DNA from: WS-9 sp036274595
GTDB lineage: Bacteria; Eisenbacteria; RBG-16-71-46; SZUA-252
Direction: 5' to 3'
NCBI GenBank assembly: GCA_036274595.1
Contig: DASUFL010000082.1
Coordinates: 1-64,000, forward strand
Length of the DNA: 64,000 bases
Under the pieces are notes generated by a model. It did no database searches. It saw only the letters and a list, made by a program, of their open reading frames with translations, and was not told the DNA's origin. Positions 10,101 to 16,814 of this stretch are shown in pieces (position 1 is the stretch's first letter; each line of letters opens with the position of its first letter). Made by a program: the position numbers and the translations under genes.

Positions 10101-11373
10101 CGTTGTAGAGCCGGTTCTCCTCGTAGTGCACGCGGTGCGGCACGGCCAGGTAGGTGGGCGCGGCCGCCGCGTCGAGCGCGGCGCTCCGCGTCGCCATGCG
10201 GCGCGGCGGCGTGGCGACCGGCCCCGGCCCCCAGGTCATCCAGAGGGTTTCGACGTCCGTGTGCTGGGTTTCCTGATAGGCGGAGCCTCCGCCGAGCGCC
10301 AGGTCGTATCCGAATCCGGTCGATCCGGTCGCGTAGACGTAGATCCGATCCGCGGGATCGAGCGATCCGTCTCCCGCGCCCGTCACTTCGATCGCGCACT
10401 CGCGGAGCGAATCCGGCCCCTGATCGACGTTCGCGTTCTCCGGGATGTCTCCCGGGGTCGAGCGGAAGATCCGGATCGTGGCCGGGTCGATCGCACCGAC
10501 GCCGACACCGGCGGCGGCCAGATCGGATGCCGCCACGCGGTAGAGGCCCGGGCGGAGCACGTTGAGCCGCACCCAGGTGCGCGTCGGATCGGGGGTGACG
10601 CGGAGCGGTCCGATCGCGGCCGCACGGCCTGCGAGCGACCGCGCTCCGCGCGCCGGACCGGAGGGCGTGAGCGCGGTCCGCGGAGCCCGTGAGGGATAGT
10701 AGGGGCCGACCGCGCCGGACGGCGCCGTGGAGGCGCGCGGCGAGGCGGGACTCGCGAGCGGCTCCACGGGACCATCCCAGCTGACCTCGATCGCCACCTC
10801 GTCCACGAAGCTCGCGCTCCCGGACGACGCATCCCAGGACACGGGACGGATGGTGACCGCGAGGAGACGCTCGCCCCCAGCGGCCATGGCTCGCGTCGTC
10901 GCCAGTCCCTCCACGCTCGGGGCGCGCCATGACCCTTGCGCCTGGAGCGCTGCCTCGAGGTCGGCCGCGGTGACGCGCTCGCGCAGCGAGGCGTCGGTGA
11001 GCAGGTACGGGAAGGGCGTCGGGCGAAGCGTGCCGAGCGATCGCGCCGGCGACGGAGCCACGGACGCGCGCACGCGCGCGTCCCACGGAACGCGAAGGAA
11101 GAGGGTGCGCGCGGGAAGAGGAGGAGCGCCGGGTGCGGCGCGCTCGGGGACGGCACCCGGGACGTCGATCTCCACGAGCGGCGTGCCCAGGAACTCGCCC
11201 CGGACGACCGAAGGCTCTCCCAGCGCGACGCGGACCTTGTAGCCGGCCGGCTGCACGGAGGAGACGACGGGAGCGGGAGCGGAGGCCGCGAAGGATCCAC
11301 GCGCCACAAGCGGGAGCGCCGTCCCCAGTGCGAGGACGGCGGCGACGGCATGCGTCCGACGGATCAACGCCAC
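7198..11373 (-). CDS. porU: PorU-type C25 (gingipain-family) peptidase, T9SS sortase
   Basis: 1391 aa. The N-terminus is hydrophobic (AVAAVLALGTALPLVARGSFAA), followed by a prodomain-like beta-rich region. The peptidase C25 domain spans about residues 670-1010. It carries LCLLGDATLDPKNY, the catalytic His region WFTNYIGHGSDQVLADE (about residue 907) and the catalytic Cys in YFSCTVGKFD (about residue 941). The last 95 residues are a FlgD-like Ig domain (FNYPNPFPRETYLHAR ... AIGVYLFSV). PorU cleaves the sorting domain of T9SS cargo at the outer membrane. The start is set by the junction TAGTG: the Trm112 stop and the GTG at 11373 share a G, suggesting translational coupling. A secreted C25 protease that is not PorU is the alternative. 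Confidence 0.8.
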   Translation of the reverse strand: MALIRRTHAVAAVLALGTALPLVARGSFAASAPAPVVSSVQPAGYKVRVALGEPSVVRGEFLGTPLVEIDVPGAVPERAAPGAPPLPARTLFLRVPWDARVRASVAPSPARSLGTLRPTPFPYLLTDASLRERVTAADLEAALQAQGSWRAPSVEGLATTRAMAAGGERLLAVTIRPVSWDASSGSASFVDEVAIEVSWDGPVEPLASPASPRASTAPSGAVGPYYPSRAPRTALTPSGPARGARSLAGRAAAIGPLRVTPDPTRTWVRLNVLRPGLYRVAASDLAAAGVGVGAIDPATIRIFRSTPGDIPENANVDQGPDSLRECAIEVTGAGDGSLDPADRIYVYATGSTGFGYDLALGGGSAYQETQHTDVETLWMTWGPGPVATPPRRMATRSAALDAAAAPTYLAVPHRVHYEENRLYNADLFETGVRWERWFNRILFQGSRVRFDLTMPGAQPGGPADVLVRVWGVGSSLGAGIPDHVARIYWNRALVDTAGWDLSLHQDLTATGLHTQGRDTLDVEVPALTDPGPFPQRSDRSYLAWFEIGYPRQLLAVNDTLQFAAPDSLPNAPVRYQISGIADTSAVWLLDRTDPESPVRLVGGFVSGGAAPFAWTVEDSAGAGYRPRYSLVSTTRAATPGISVYAPTSSAHTIADLLDPSNGADYLIVAPPAFLAAAESLVAYRSLGLEGIPAPRVRIATTERVFAQLGAGLPSPVAIRNLMQYAAAHWTGQPPSYLCLLGDATLDPKNYIGFGTPDLVPTYSNYYDATTLQQYSSDDFYGILDGPGDLLLDLAVGRLPAGTTAEAQTLTTGKLRAYEASQDFDMWRARAILCADDAVQRDESDPVGNEHVRQSERADGLHMPYPIERAKVYLNDFAFSDTTHQSKPAAREEFIAQINRGAWFTNYIGHGSDQVLADEQVFRSADATRLTNATRPSIFGYFSCTVGKFDEPSGEGLGELLLTLPGGGAVASLAASGLVFPSNSGPLNESFLDELFPLAPRVDTLRTAGLAFARAKNELASTSNHTVRKYGFLGDPALRPPLPRGAGVWEKQPLDSVLRGDVVTLRGHAVMGPADSTRDQVSMGTADLLLQGPPFVRTQIAPKDGSRQTYQIPGPTIFRGTVPLDHGSFEVTFVVPTDGRLVGRGGKVRALLSQAGGRGVGLAVDSLRIAAASSPRVDATPPTIQVVYPSGPDSLLHPGSRITLVLSDSSGIDLTRLDNAHSIFVIVDDRGTPYELTSGFAYDQGSYTTGQVEFTIPAGLQDGSHRLEIHASDTFRNIGVANVIVDVATEATSGTGLRLDQVFNYPNPFPRETYLHARLNQPAKLRIKILTVAGRRVREIEWDGGAGENYIPWDGRDSEGENVAIGVYLFSVTAESSSGGRAKAVGRALRTE

Positions 11374-11600
11374 TAGATCCGCTCGGCTTCCTCGATCAGG
11401 AAATTGGGGACGCCGTCGACGATCGAAAACCGGAGACGGCAGTGGTGGCACGTGAACGTCCCCGCGCCGCGGTCGTACTCGAGGTCCTGCCGGCACTGCG
11501 GACACACGAGGATCGCGAGGAGCTGATCGCTGATGGGCGCGCCCGCGCCTTCGGCGGCGGCGGCGGCGGGGCGGGTTGGCTCTCGGTCCTTCTCGGGCAT
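11373..11600 (-). CDS. Trm112/YcaR-family zinc-ribbon small protein
   Basis: 75 aa. After a Pro/Ala-rich start, DQLLAILVCPQCRQDLEY carries the CPxC knuckle, and FTCHHCRLRFSIVDGVPNFL carries the second Cys pair and the 'F.I.DGIPxFL' ending that defines Trm112-like proteins. These small proteins activate or stabilise partner enzymes, notably methyltransferases; the partner here is unknown. GAGGAG precedes the ATG by 8 bases. The gene lies 15 bp after accA and overlaps porU by one base, so it appears to be an internal cistron of a dnaE-accA-Trm112-porU operon. Confidence 0.85.
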   Translation of the reverse strand: MPEKDREPTRPAAAAAEGAGAPISDQLLAILVCPQCRQDLEYDRGAGTFTCHHCRLRFSIVDGVPNFLIEEAERI

Positions 11601-11615
11601 GGGCTTAGCTCCTCG

Positions 11616-12605
11616 TCAGCCTTCCTGCGTGGCTCCGGTGGCGGCGGTTTCCTCCAGGTACACCCCCATCTTCAAATACTTCTCCAGCCTTCGGTCCAGG
11701 AGCTCCTGCTTCGGAAGGCCGATCAGCGCCTTGAGGTGGCGGACGACGGTCTCCTTGACCCGGCGGGCAGTCTCTTCCGGATCTCGATGGGCGCCCCCGA
11801 GGGGCTCGGGGATGACCTCGTCCACGACCTTGAGCTCGAGCAGGTCCTGCGCGGTGAGCCTCAAGTTCTCGGCTGCCTGTTCCGCCTTGCTCGCGTCCTT
11901 CCAGAGGATGGCCGCGCAGCCTTCGGGCGTGATCACCGAGTAGATCGAGTTCTCGAGCATCATCACCACGTCGGCGACCGCGAGCGCGAGCGCGCCTCCC
12001 GATCCACCTTCGCCGATCACGACGGTCACGATCGGCACGGGAAGATGCGCCATCTCGAGAATGTTCCGCGCGAGCGCCTCCGACTGTCCCCGCTCCTCGG
12101 CGCCGAGACCAGGGTAGGCGCCCGGCGTGTCGACGAAGGTCACGATCGGAAATCCGAAGTTCGCGGCCGTGCGCATCAAGCGGAGCGCCTTCCGGTAGCC
12201 CTCGGGATTCGCCATGCCGAAATTGCGGTGGATGTTCTCCTTGGTGTCGCGCCCTTTCTGGTGTCCCAGGAAGAGGACCGGCAGCTCGTCGAGCATGCCG
12301 AACCCGCCCACGATCGCGGGATCATCGGCGAAGCGCCGGTCGCCGTGGAGCTCCATGAACTGCGGCGCCACGACTTTCAAGTAGTCGAGCGTGTAGGGGC
12401 GACGCGGGTGGCGCGCGAGCTTCACGCGCTGCCAGCGTGTGAGCTTGGAGAAGATGTCCTTCCGGAGCCGGTCGGCCCTCTTCTCGAGGCGGTCGAGCTC
12501 CTCCGCGGTCTCGCGCTCGTCGCCGCCGGCGCGGCTCTTCAGCTCCTCGATCTTCCGCTCGAGCTCGATGATCGGCTTTTCGAAATCGAGCCAGGTTCCG
12601 TTCAT
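11616..12605 (-). CDS. accA: Acetyl-CoA carboxylase carboxyltransferase subunit alpha
   Basis: 329 aa, close to the usual 315-330. It starts with the conserved WLDFEKPIIELERKIEEL coiled-coil opening. It also contains RWQRVKLARHPRRPYTLDY, ELHGDRRFADD, VTFVDTPGAYPGLGAEERGQ and GEGGSGGALAL (oxyanion-hole and CoA-binding region), all signatures of AccA. It transfers carboxyl from biotin carboxyl carrier protein to acetyl-CoA, giving malonyl-CoA for fatty acid synthesis; it needs AccD, which is not in the window. The ATG overlaps the dnaE stop as ATGA, consistent with coupled translation. Confidence 0.95.
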   Translation of the reverse strand: MNGTWLDFEKPIIELERKIEELKSRAGGDERETAEELDRLEKRADRLRKDIFSKLTRWQRVKLARHPRRPYTLDYLKVVAPQFMELHGDRRFADDPAIVGGFGMLDELPVLFLGHQKGRDTKENIHRNFGMANPEGYRKALRLMRTAANFGFPIVTFVDTPGAYPGLGAEERGQSEALARNILEMAHLPVPIVTVVIGEGGSGGALALAVADVVMMLENSIYSVITPEGCAAILWKDASKAEQAAENLRLTAQDLLELKVVDEVIPEPLGGAHRDPEETARRVKETVVRHLKALIGLPKQELLDRRLEKYLKMGVYLEETAATGATQEG

Positions 12606-15600
12606 GCGGCTCCGCTCATCGGGGTGACGGCGACCTCCTCCGCGCGCTCCACGACGCGCACGGCCTCGGCGCCAAGGCGCTCCCGAAGAGCGCCCAGGAG
12701 CTCCTCGCTCGGCGAGACCAGGAGGCGCTTGGCCCGGATCTGTGTCGGGCCGGGGTCGGTCTCGCCACGAACGGTGAAGTATACGGGGCTGATGCCGGGA
12801 TGGCGAACGAGCAGGGAGCGGATCTCCTCGAGGGAGACCTTCTCCCCTCCGCGCGCCAGGTCGATGTGGACGGCGGCGCCGGACGGGGGCGGGCCCAGAG
12901 GCTTGACCGCGGTGAGCACCATCTTCGGCTCCGCGTCCTCCCTCAAGTTGACCCGGCCGCGGACTTCGAGCACCGCGCCCGGCTCGAGATCGGCGCGATG
13001 CTTCTCGAAGAGATCGGCGAACACCGTGGTCTCGACGGTCCCCTTGAGATCCTCGAGCGTGACGAAGGCCATCGGACGGCCGTTCCGGTCGGTGTGCGCC
13101 TTGCGCGCCTGGACCAGACAGACGAGCGAGACCTCGGCCAGGTCGCGCGCCTCGCGCAGGCGCGAGATCTCGGTCGTGGCGCGCGCCTCGATGTAGGGCC
13201 GGTAGGGCGTCAGCGGATGGTCGGAGAAGTAGAACCCGAGCACCTCCCGCTCGCGGCGGAGACGCTCGTCGAGGGACCAGGGATCGACCTTGGGCAGCGG
13301 CGGGTCGGGCGCGACGATCTCGTGCTCGGCCCCGAAGAGACTCTCCTGGTTCGCGTTCACGGCTCGCGCGCGCTCCTGAGCCTGCGCGAGGAGATCGCCG
13401 ACCGCGGCCAGGAGCTGCGCGCGATCCCCCTCGAGCGAATCGCAGGCGCCGGCCTGGACCAGCGAGTCGAGCACGCGGCGGTTGATGGCCGCGAGATCGA
13501 CGCGCCGGATGAAATCCGCGAGCGTTCGGAAGCGCCCGCCTTCCTGGCGCGCGCGCACGATCGCTTCGACCGATCCCTGCCCCACGTTCTTCACCGCGGC
13601 GAGCCCGTACCGGATCGCCGGACCCTCCAGCGTGAAGGACGCGACGCTCGCGTTGACGTCGGGCGGGAGGACCGCGATGCCGAGCCGCCGCGCCTCCTCC
13701 ACCAAGGTCACGATGCGGTCCGTGTCCCCGGCCTCGCTCGTGAGCGACGCCGCGAGGTAGGCCGCGGCGTGGTGCGCCTTGAGCCATGCGGATTGATACG
13801 AGAGCATCGCGTAGGCGGCGCTGTGGGAGCGGACGAAGCCGTAGCCCGCGAACTTGTCCATGAGATCGAAGATCTCTTCGGCCTTCCTTCCCGGGACGTT
13901 GTTCTTCGCGCAGCCTTCCATGAAGGCGGTCTTCTGGCGCGCCATCTCCTCCGGCTTCTTCTTTCCCATCGCGCGGCGGAGGAGATCCGCCTGGGCGAGG
14001 CTGAAGCCCGCGAGGCGGTTCGCGATCTGCATCACCTGGTCCTGATACACGATGACGCCGTAGGTCTTCTTGAGGAGCGTCTCGAGCTGCGGATGCATGT
14101 ACGTCACCTTCTGCTTGCCATGCTTCCGCTTCGCGAAGTCGTCGAGCATGCCGCTCTGGATGGGCCCGGGGCGGAAGAGCGCGTTGATCGCGATGATGTC
14201 CTCGAACGTGTCGGGGAGCACCTTCCGGAGGAGATCGCGCATTCCGCCCGACTCGAGCTGGAAGATGCCGATCGTCTGCGCCTTCTGTAGAAGCGCATAC
14301 GTATCGGGGTCGTCGAGCGGCAGGGAGCCGAGATCGATGGAGTCTCCGGTCGCCTCGCGCGCGAGCTCGACCGCCTGCTCGAGGACGGTCAGCGTGCGGA
14401 GACCGAGGAAGTCCATCTTGAGGAGTCCCACCCGCTCGAGCGACTTCATGTCGAACTGGGTCGTGAAGTCGCCCTTCGGCGAACGGTACATGGGCACGTG
14501 CTCGGTCAGATTCCCCGGAGCGATCAGGATGCCCGCCGCGTGCGTGGAGGCGTGCCGCGCGAGCCCCTCGAGCGCCATGGAGCAGCGGAGGAGCCGCGCG
14601 TGGCGCTCGTCCTCACGGAGCGCCTTCAGCTCCGGCACCGTCTCGAGCGCGCGCTGGAGCGTCATCCCCAGATCCGCCGGGATCATCTTCGCGACCTTGT
14701 CTCCTTCCGCGAAGGTCATCCCGAGCGCGCGCGCCACGTCGCGCACCACCGCGCGCGCCGCCATGGTTCCGAAGGTGATGATCTGGCTCACGCTGTCGCG
14801 GCCGTACTTCCCGATCACGTAGTCGATGACCTTGCCGCGGTCCTCGTACGCGAAGTCGATGTCGATATCCGGCATGCTCACGCGCTCCGGATTCAGGAAG
14901 CGCTCGAAGAGGAGGTCGAACTTGATCGGATCGATGTCGGTGATGCCGAGGGTGTAGGAGACGAGGCTCCCCGCCGCCGAGCCGCGCCCGGGGCCGACGC
15001 CCACGCCGTTCTCGCGCGCGTAGTGAATGAAGTCGCGCACGATCAGGAAGTAGCGCGCGTAGCCCACCTGGCAGATGGTGTCGAGCTCGTACTCGAGGCG
15101 CTTCTCGATCTCCTCGGTGATCGTCCCCGGGTACCGCTGTTCGAGGCCCTCGCGCGCCAGGCGGCGCAGGTACAGCTCCTCGCTCTCGAACTCGGGCGGG
15201 ATCGGGAAGGACGGAAGCTGCACGCGTTCGGTGTCGAGGGTCAGCTCGCACCGCTCCGCCACGACGAGCGTGTTGGCAAGCGCCTCCGGCGTCTCCCCGA
15301 AGATCGCCTCCATCTCCTCGGCGGTCTTCACGTAGAGCTGGTCGGTGGTGAATCGGAAGCGGTCCTGGTCCAGCATCGTCTTCCCGGTCTGGATGCAGAG
15401 GAGCACTTCGTGCGCCTCGGAGTCCTCGCGGGCGAGGTAGTGGCAGTCGTTCGTCGCCACGACCGGGATGCCCATCGAGCGGGACAGCTCGATCAGCCCG
15501 CGCGCCGCCTTCTTCTCGTCCTCGAGCCCATGGTCCTGGATCTCGAAGAAGTAGAACTCGGGCCCGAAGAGGTCGCGATACCAGCCGGCCGCCTTTCGCG

Positions 15601-16072
15601 CCCCCTCCATGTCGTCGGCGACCACGAGCTGCGGCACCTCGCCCCGAAGGCAGGCGCTGAGGCAGAGGAGCCCGCCCGCGTGCTCGGCCAGGAGCTCCTT
15701 GTCGATGCGCGGCTTGTAGTGGAAGCCCTCGAGGTACCCGGCGGAGGAGAGCTTGGTCAGGTTCCGATAGCCCTCGCGGTTTCGCGCGAGGAGGATCAGA
15801 TGATCGTAGGCGCCGCGCCCGTCGGCCGTGCGCATCTTGTCGGCGCGCGACCCGTGGGCGACGTAGACCTCGCATCCGATGATCGGCTTGACCCCGGCCG
15901 CGTGGGCGGCGTCGTAGAACTCGACCGCGCCGAAGAGATTTCCATGATCGGTGAGCGCGAGCGCGGGCATCTTCATCGCGGCGGCGCGCGCGATCAGACG
16001 GTCCAGGCGGCACGCGCCGTCCAGGAGCGAGTAGTCGCTGTGGTTATGAAGGTGGACGAAGGGTTGGCTCAT
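12602..16072 (-). CDS. dnaE: DNA polymerase III subunit alpha (replicative polymerase)
   Basis: 1156 aa from the ATG at 16072; an upstream in-frame ATG at 16093 would add seven residues before the conserved opening FVHLHNHSDYSLLDGA. The N-terminal PHP domain covers about residues 1-280. The polymerase active site is visible as PDIDIDF (about residue 400) and KMDFLGLRTL (about residue 553), supplying the three catalytic Asp at nearly the E. coli spacing. VGPGRGSAAGSLV and the helix-hairpin-helix and OB-fold (about residues 980-1060) follow in the normal DnaE order. The PHP start HLHNHSDYS retains metal-binding His/Asp residues, so proofreading activity of that domain is possible. First gene of the accA/Trm112/porU operon. 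Confidence 0.96.
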   Translation of the reverse strand: MSQPFVHLHNHSDYSLLDGACRLDRLIARAAAMKMPALALTDHGNLFGAVEFYDAAHAAGVKPIIGCEVYVAHGSRADKMRTADGRGAYDHLILLARNREGYRNLTKLSSAGYLEGFHYKPRIDKELLAEHAGGLLCLSACLRGEVPQLVVADDMEGARKAAGWYRDLFGPEFYFFEIQDHGLEDEKKAARGLIELSRSMGIPVVATNDCHYLAREDSEAHEVLLCIQTGKTMLDQDRFRFTTDQLYVKTAEEMEAIFGETPEALANTLVVAERCELTLDTERVQLPSFPIPPEFESEELYLRRLAREGLEQRYPGTITEEIEKRLEYELDTICQVGYARYFLIVRDFIHYARENGVGVGPGRGSAAGSLVSYTLGITDIDPIKFDLLFERFLNPERVSMPDIDIDFAYEDRGKVIDYVIGKYGRDSVSQIITFGTMAARAVVRDVARALGMTFAEGDKVAKMIPADLGMTLQRALETVPELKALREDERHARLLRCSMALEGLARHASTHAAGILIAPGNLTEHVPMYRSPKGDFTTQFDMKSLERVGLLKMDFLGLRTLTVLEQAVELAREATGDSIDLGSLPLDDPDTYALLQKAQTIGIFQLESGGMRDLLRKVLPDTFEDIIAINALFRPGPIQSGMLDDFAKRKHGKQKVTYMHPQLETLLKKTYGVIVYQDQVMQIANRLAGFSLAQADLLRRAMGKKKPEEMARQKTAFMEGCAKNNVPGRKAEEIFDLMDKFAGYGFVRSHSAAYAMLSYQSAWLKAHHAAAYLAASLTSEAGDTDRIVTLVEEARRLGIAVLPPDVNASVASFTLEGPAIRYGLAAVKNVGQGSVEAIVRARQEGGRFRTLADFIRRVDLAAINRRVLDSLVQAGACDSLEGDRAQLLAAVGDLLAQAQERARAVNANQESLFGAEHEIVAPDPPLPKVDPWSLDERLRREREVLGFYFSDHPLTPYRPYIEARATTEISRLREARDLAEVSLVCLVQARKAHTDRNGRPMAFVTLEDLKGTVETTVFADLFEKHRADLEPGAVLEVRGRVNLREDAEPKMVLTAVKPLGPPPSGAAVHIDLARGGEKVSLEEIRSLLVRHPGISPVYFTVRGETDPGPTQIRAKRLLVSPSEELLGALRERLGAEAVRVVERAEEVAVTPMSGAA

Positions 16073-16133
16073 CGGAGGCTCACGCGGCCCCATCGACGCA
16101 GACTGAGGTCAGCCGGAAGCGGGGCACGACCGC

Positions 16134-16139
16134 AGTCTA
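16134..16139 (-). promoter_or_regulatory. Candidate -10 element for the dnaE operon
   Basis: TAGACT on the minus strand, 61 bases upstream of the dnaE ATG at 16072. No convincing -35 is seen. Six bases downstream a GTG (16127) opens a 15-codon reading frame that stops 8 bases before the dnaE ATG; see findings. Assigned by resemblance to other -10/start arrangements in this window. Confidence 0.35.
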
Positions 16140-16197
16140 CACGAGGGGCTTCCCCACCCCTACGAATTTCCGTTCGCGCGGAGCCGCGCGGTGTGTG

Positions 16198-16203
16198 TAG
16201 GAT
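16198..16203 (+). promoter_or_regulatory. Candidate -10 element of leaderless pyrE
   Basis: TAGGAT followed by six bases (GCGCTC) and then the GTG start of pyrE. No Shine-Dalgarno fits between, so transcription would start at or next to the start codon. No clear -35 box. Confidence 0.45.
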
Positions 16204-16209
16204 GCGCTC

Positions 16210-16779
16210 GTGACCTCCGTCTCTTCCGCCGGGCCGGACCTCGTCCAAGCCCGCGCGCGTCTGCGCGCGATCCTCCTCGAGCGATCGATCCGCTTCGGCG
16301 ACTTCACGCTCTCCTCCGGAGTGAAGAGCCGCTACTACGCCGACGTCCGGCGCACGAGCCTCCACCCCGAGGGCGCGCTCCTCATCGCGCAGCTCCTCGA
16401 TCCGATTCTCCAAGAGCACGGCGTCGCGTCGATCGGAGGGCTCACCCTGGGCGCGGATCCCATCGTGGGCGCGACCATCGCATGGACGCAGCTCCAGGGA
16501 CGGGGCCTCGTCGGATTCCTCGTGCGCAAGGAGCAGAAGGCGCACGGCATGGGGAATCGCATCGAGGGACCGTTCGATCCCGCGCTCCCGGTCGCGATCG
16601 TGGACGACGTGATCACGAAGGGAGGGTCGGCCCTGACCGCCTATCTCGCGGCGAAGGAGGCCGGAGCGGACGTGCGCGTGGTCGCCTGCGTCGTGGATCG
16701 AAACGAAGGAGGGGGCGAGGAGTTCGCGAAGCTCGGCGTTCCCTTCCGGCCGCTCTTTCGAATCGACGAGTTCCTCTAG
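16210..16779 (+). CDS. pyrE: Orotate phosphoribosyltransferase
   Basis: 189 aa from a GTG. It makes orotidine monophosphate from orotate and PRPP in pyrimidine synthesis. The PRPP loop VAIVDDVITKGGSALTA (about residues 123-139) is textbook for the family. FTLSSGVKSRYYADVR near the N-terminus is the OPRT 'F.LsSG..S..Y.D.r' motif, and LVRKEQKAHGMGNRIEG is the flexible catalytic loop with its KxxKxHG pattern. Length is normal. Transcribed divergently from dnaE and convergent with the penicillin-binding protein gene 35 bp away; the spacer is an alternating GC run that could form a hairpin but has no T tract. Confidence 0.95.
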   Translation: MTSVSSAGPDLVQARARLRAILLERSIRFGDFTLSSGVKSRYYADVRRTSLHPEGALLIAQLLDPILQEHGVASIGGLTLGADPIVGATIAWTQLQGRGLVGFLVRKEQKAHGMGNRIEGPFDPALPVAIVDDVITKGGSALTAYLAAKEAGADVRVVACVVDRNEGGGEEFAKLGVPFRPLFRIDEFL

Positions 16780-16814
16780 CCTCGACGCGCGCGCCCGCGC
16801 GCCCATCGCGCAGC

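Noticed and set aside
7999..10692. Plus-strand frame of 897 codons opposite porU
   Set aside because: Composition typical of an antisense shadow; porU has catalytic motifs in the opposite frame.
16780..16814. GC run between pyrE and the PBP gene as a bidirectional terminator
   Set aside because: Self-complementary but without a T tract on either strand.
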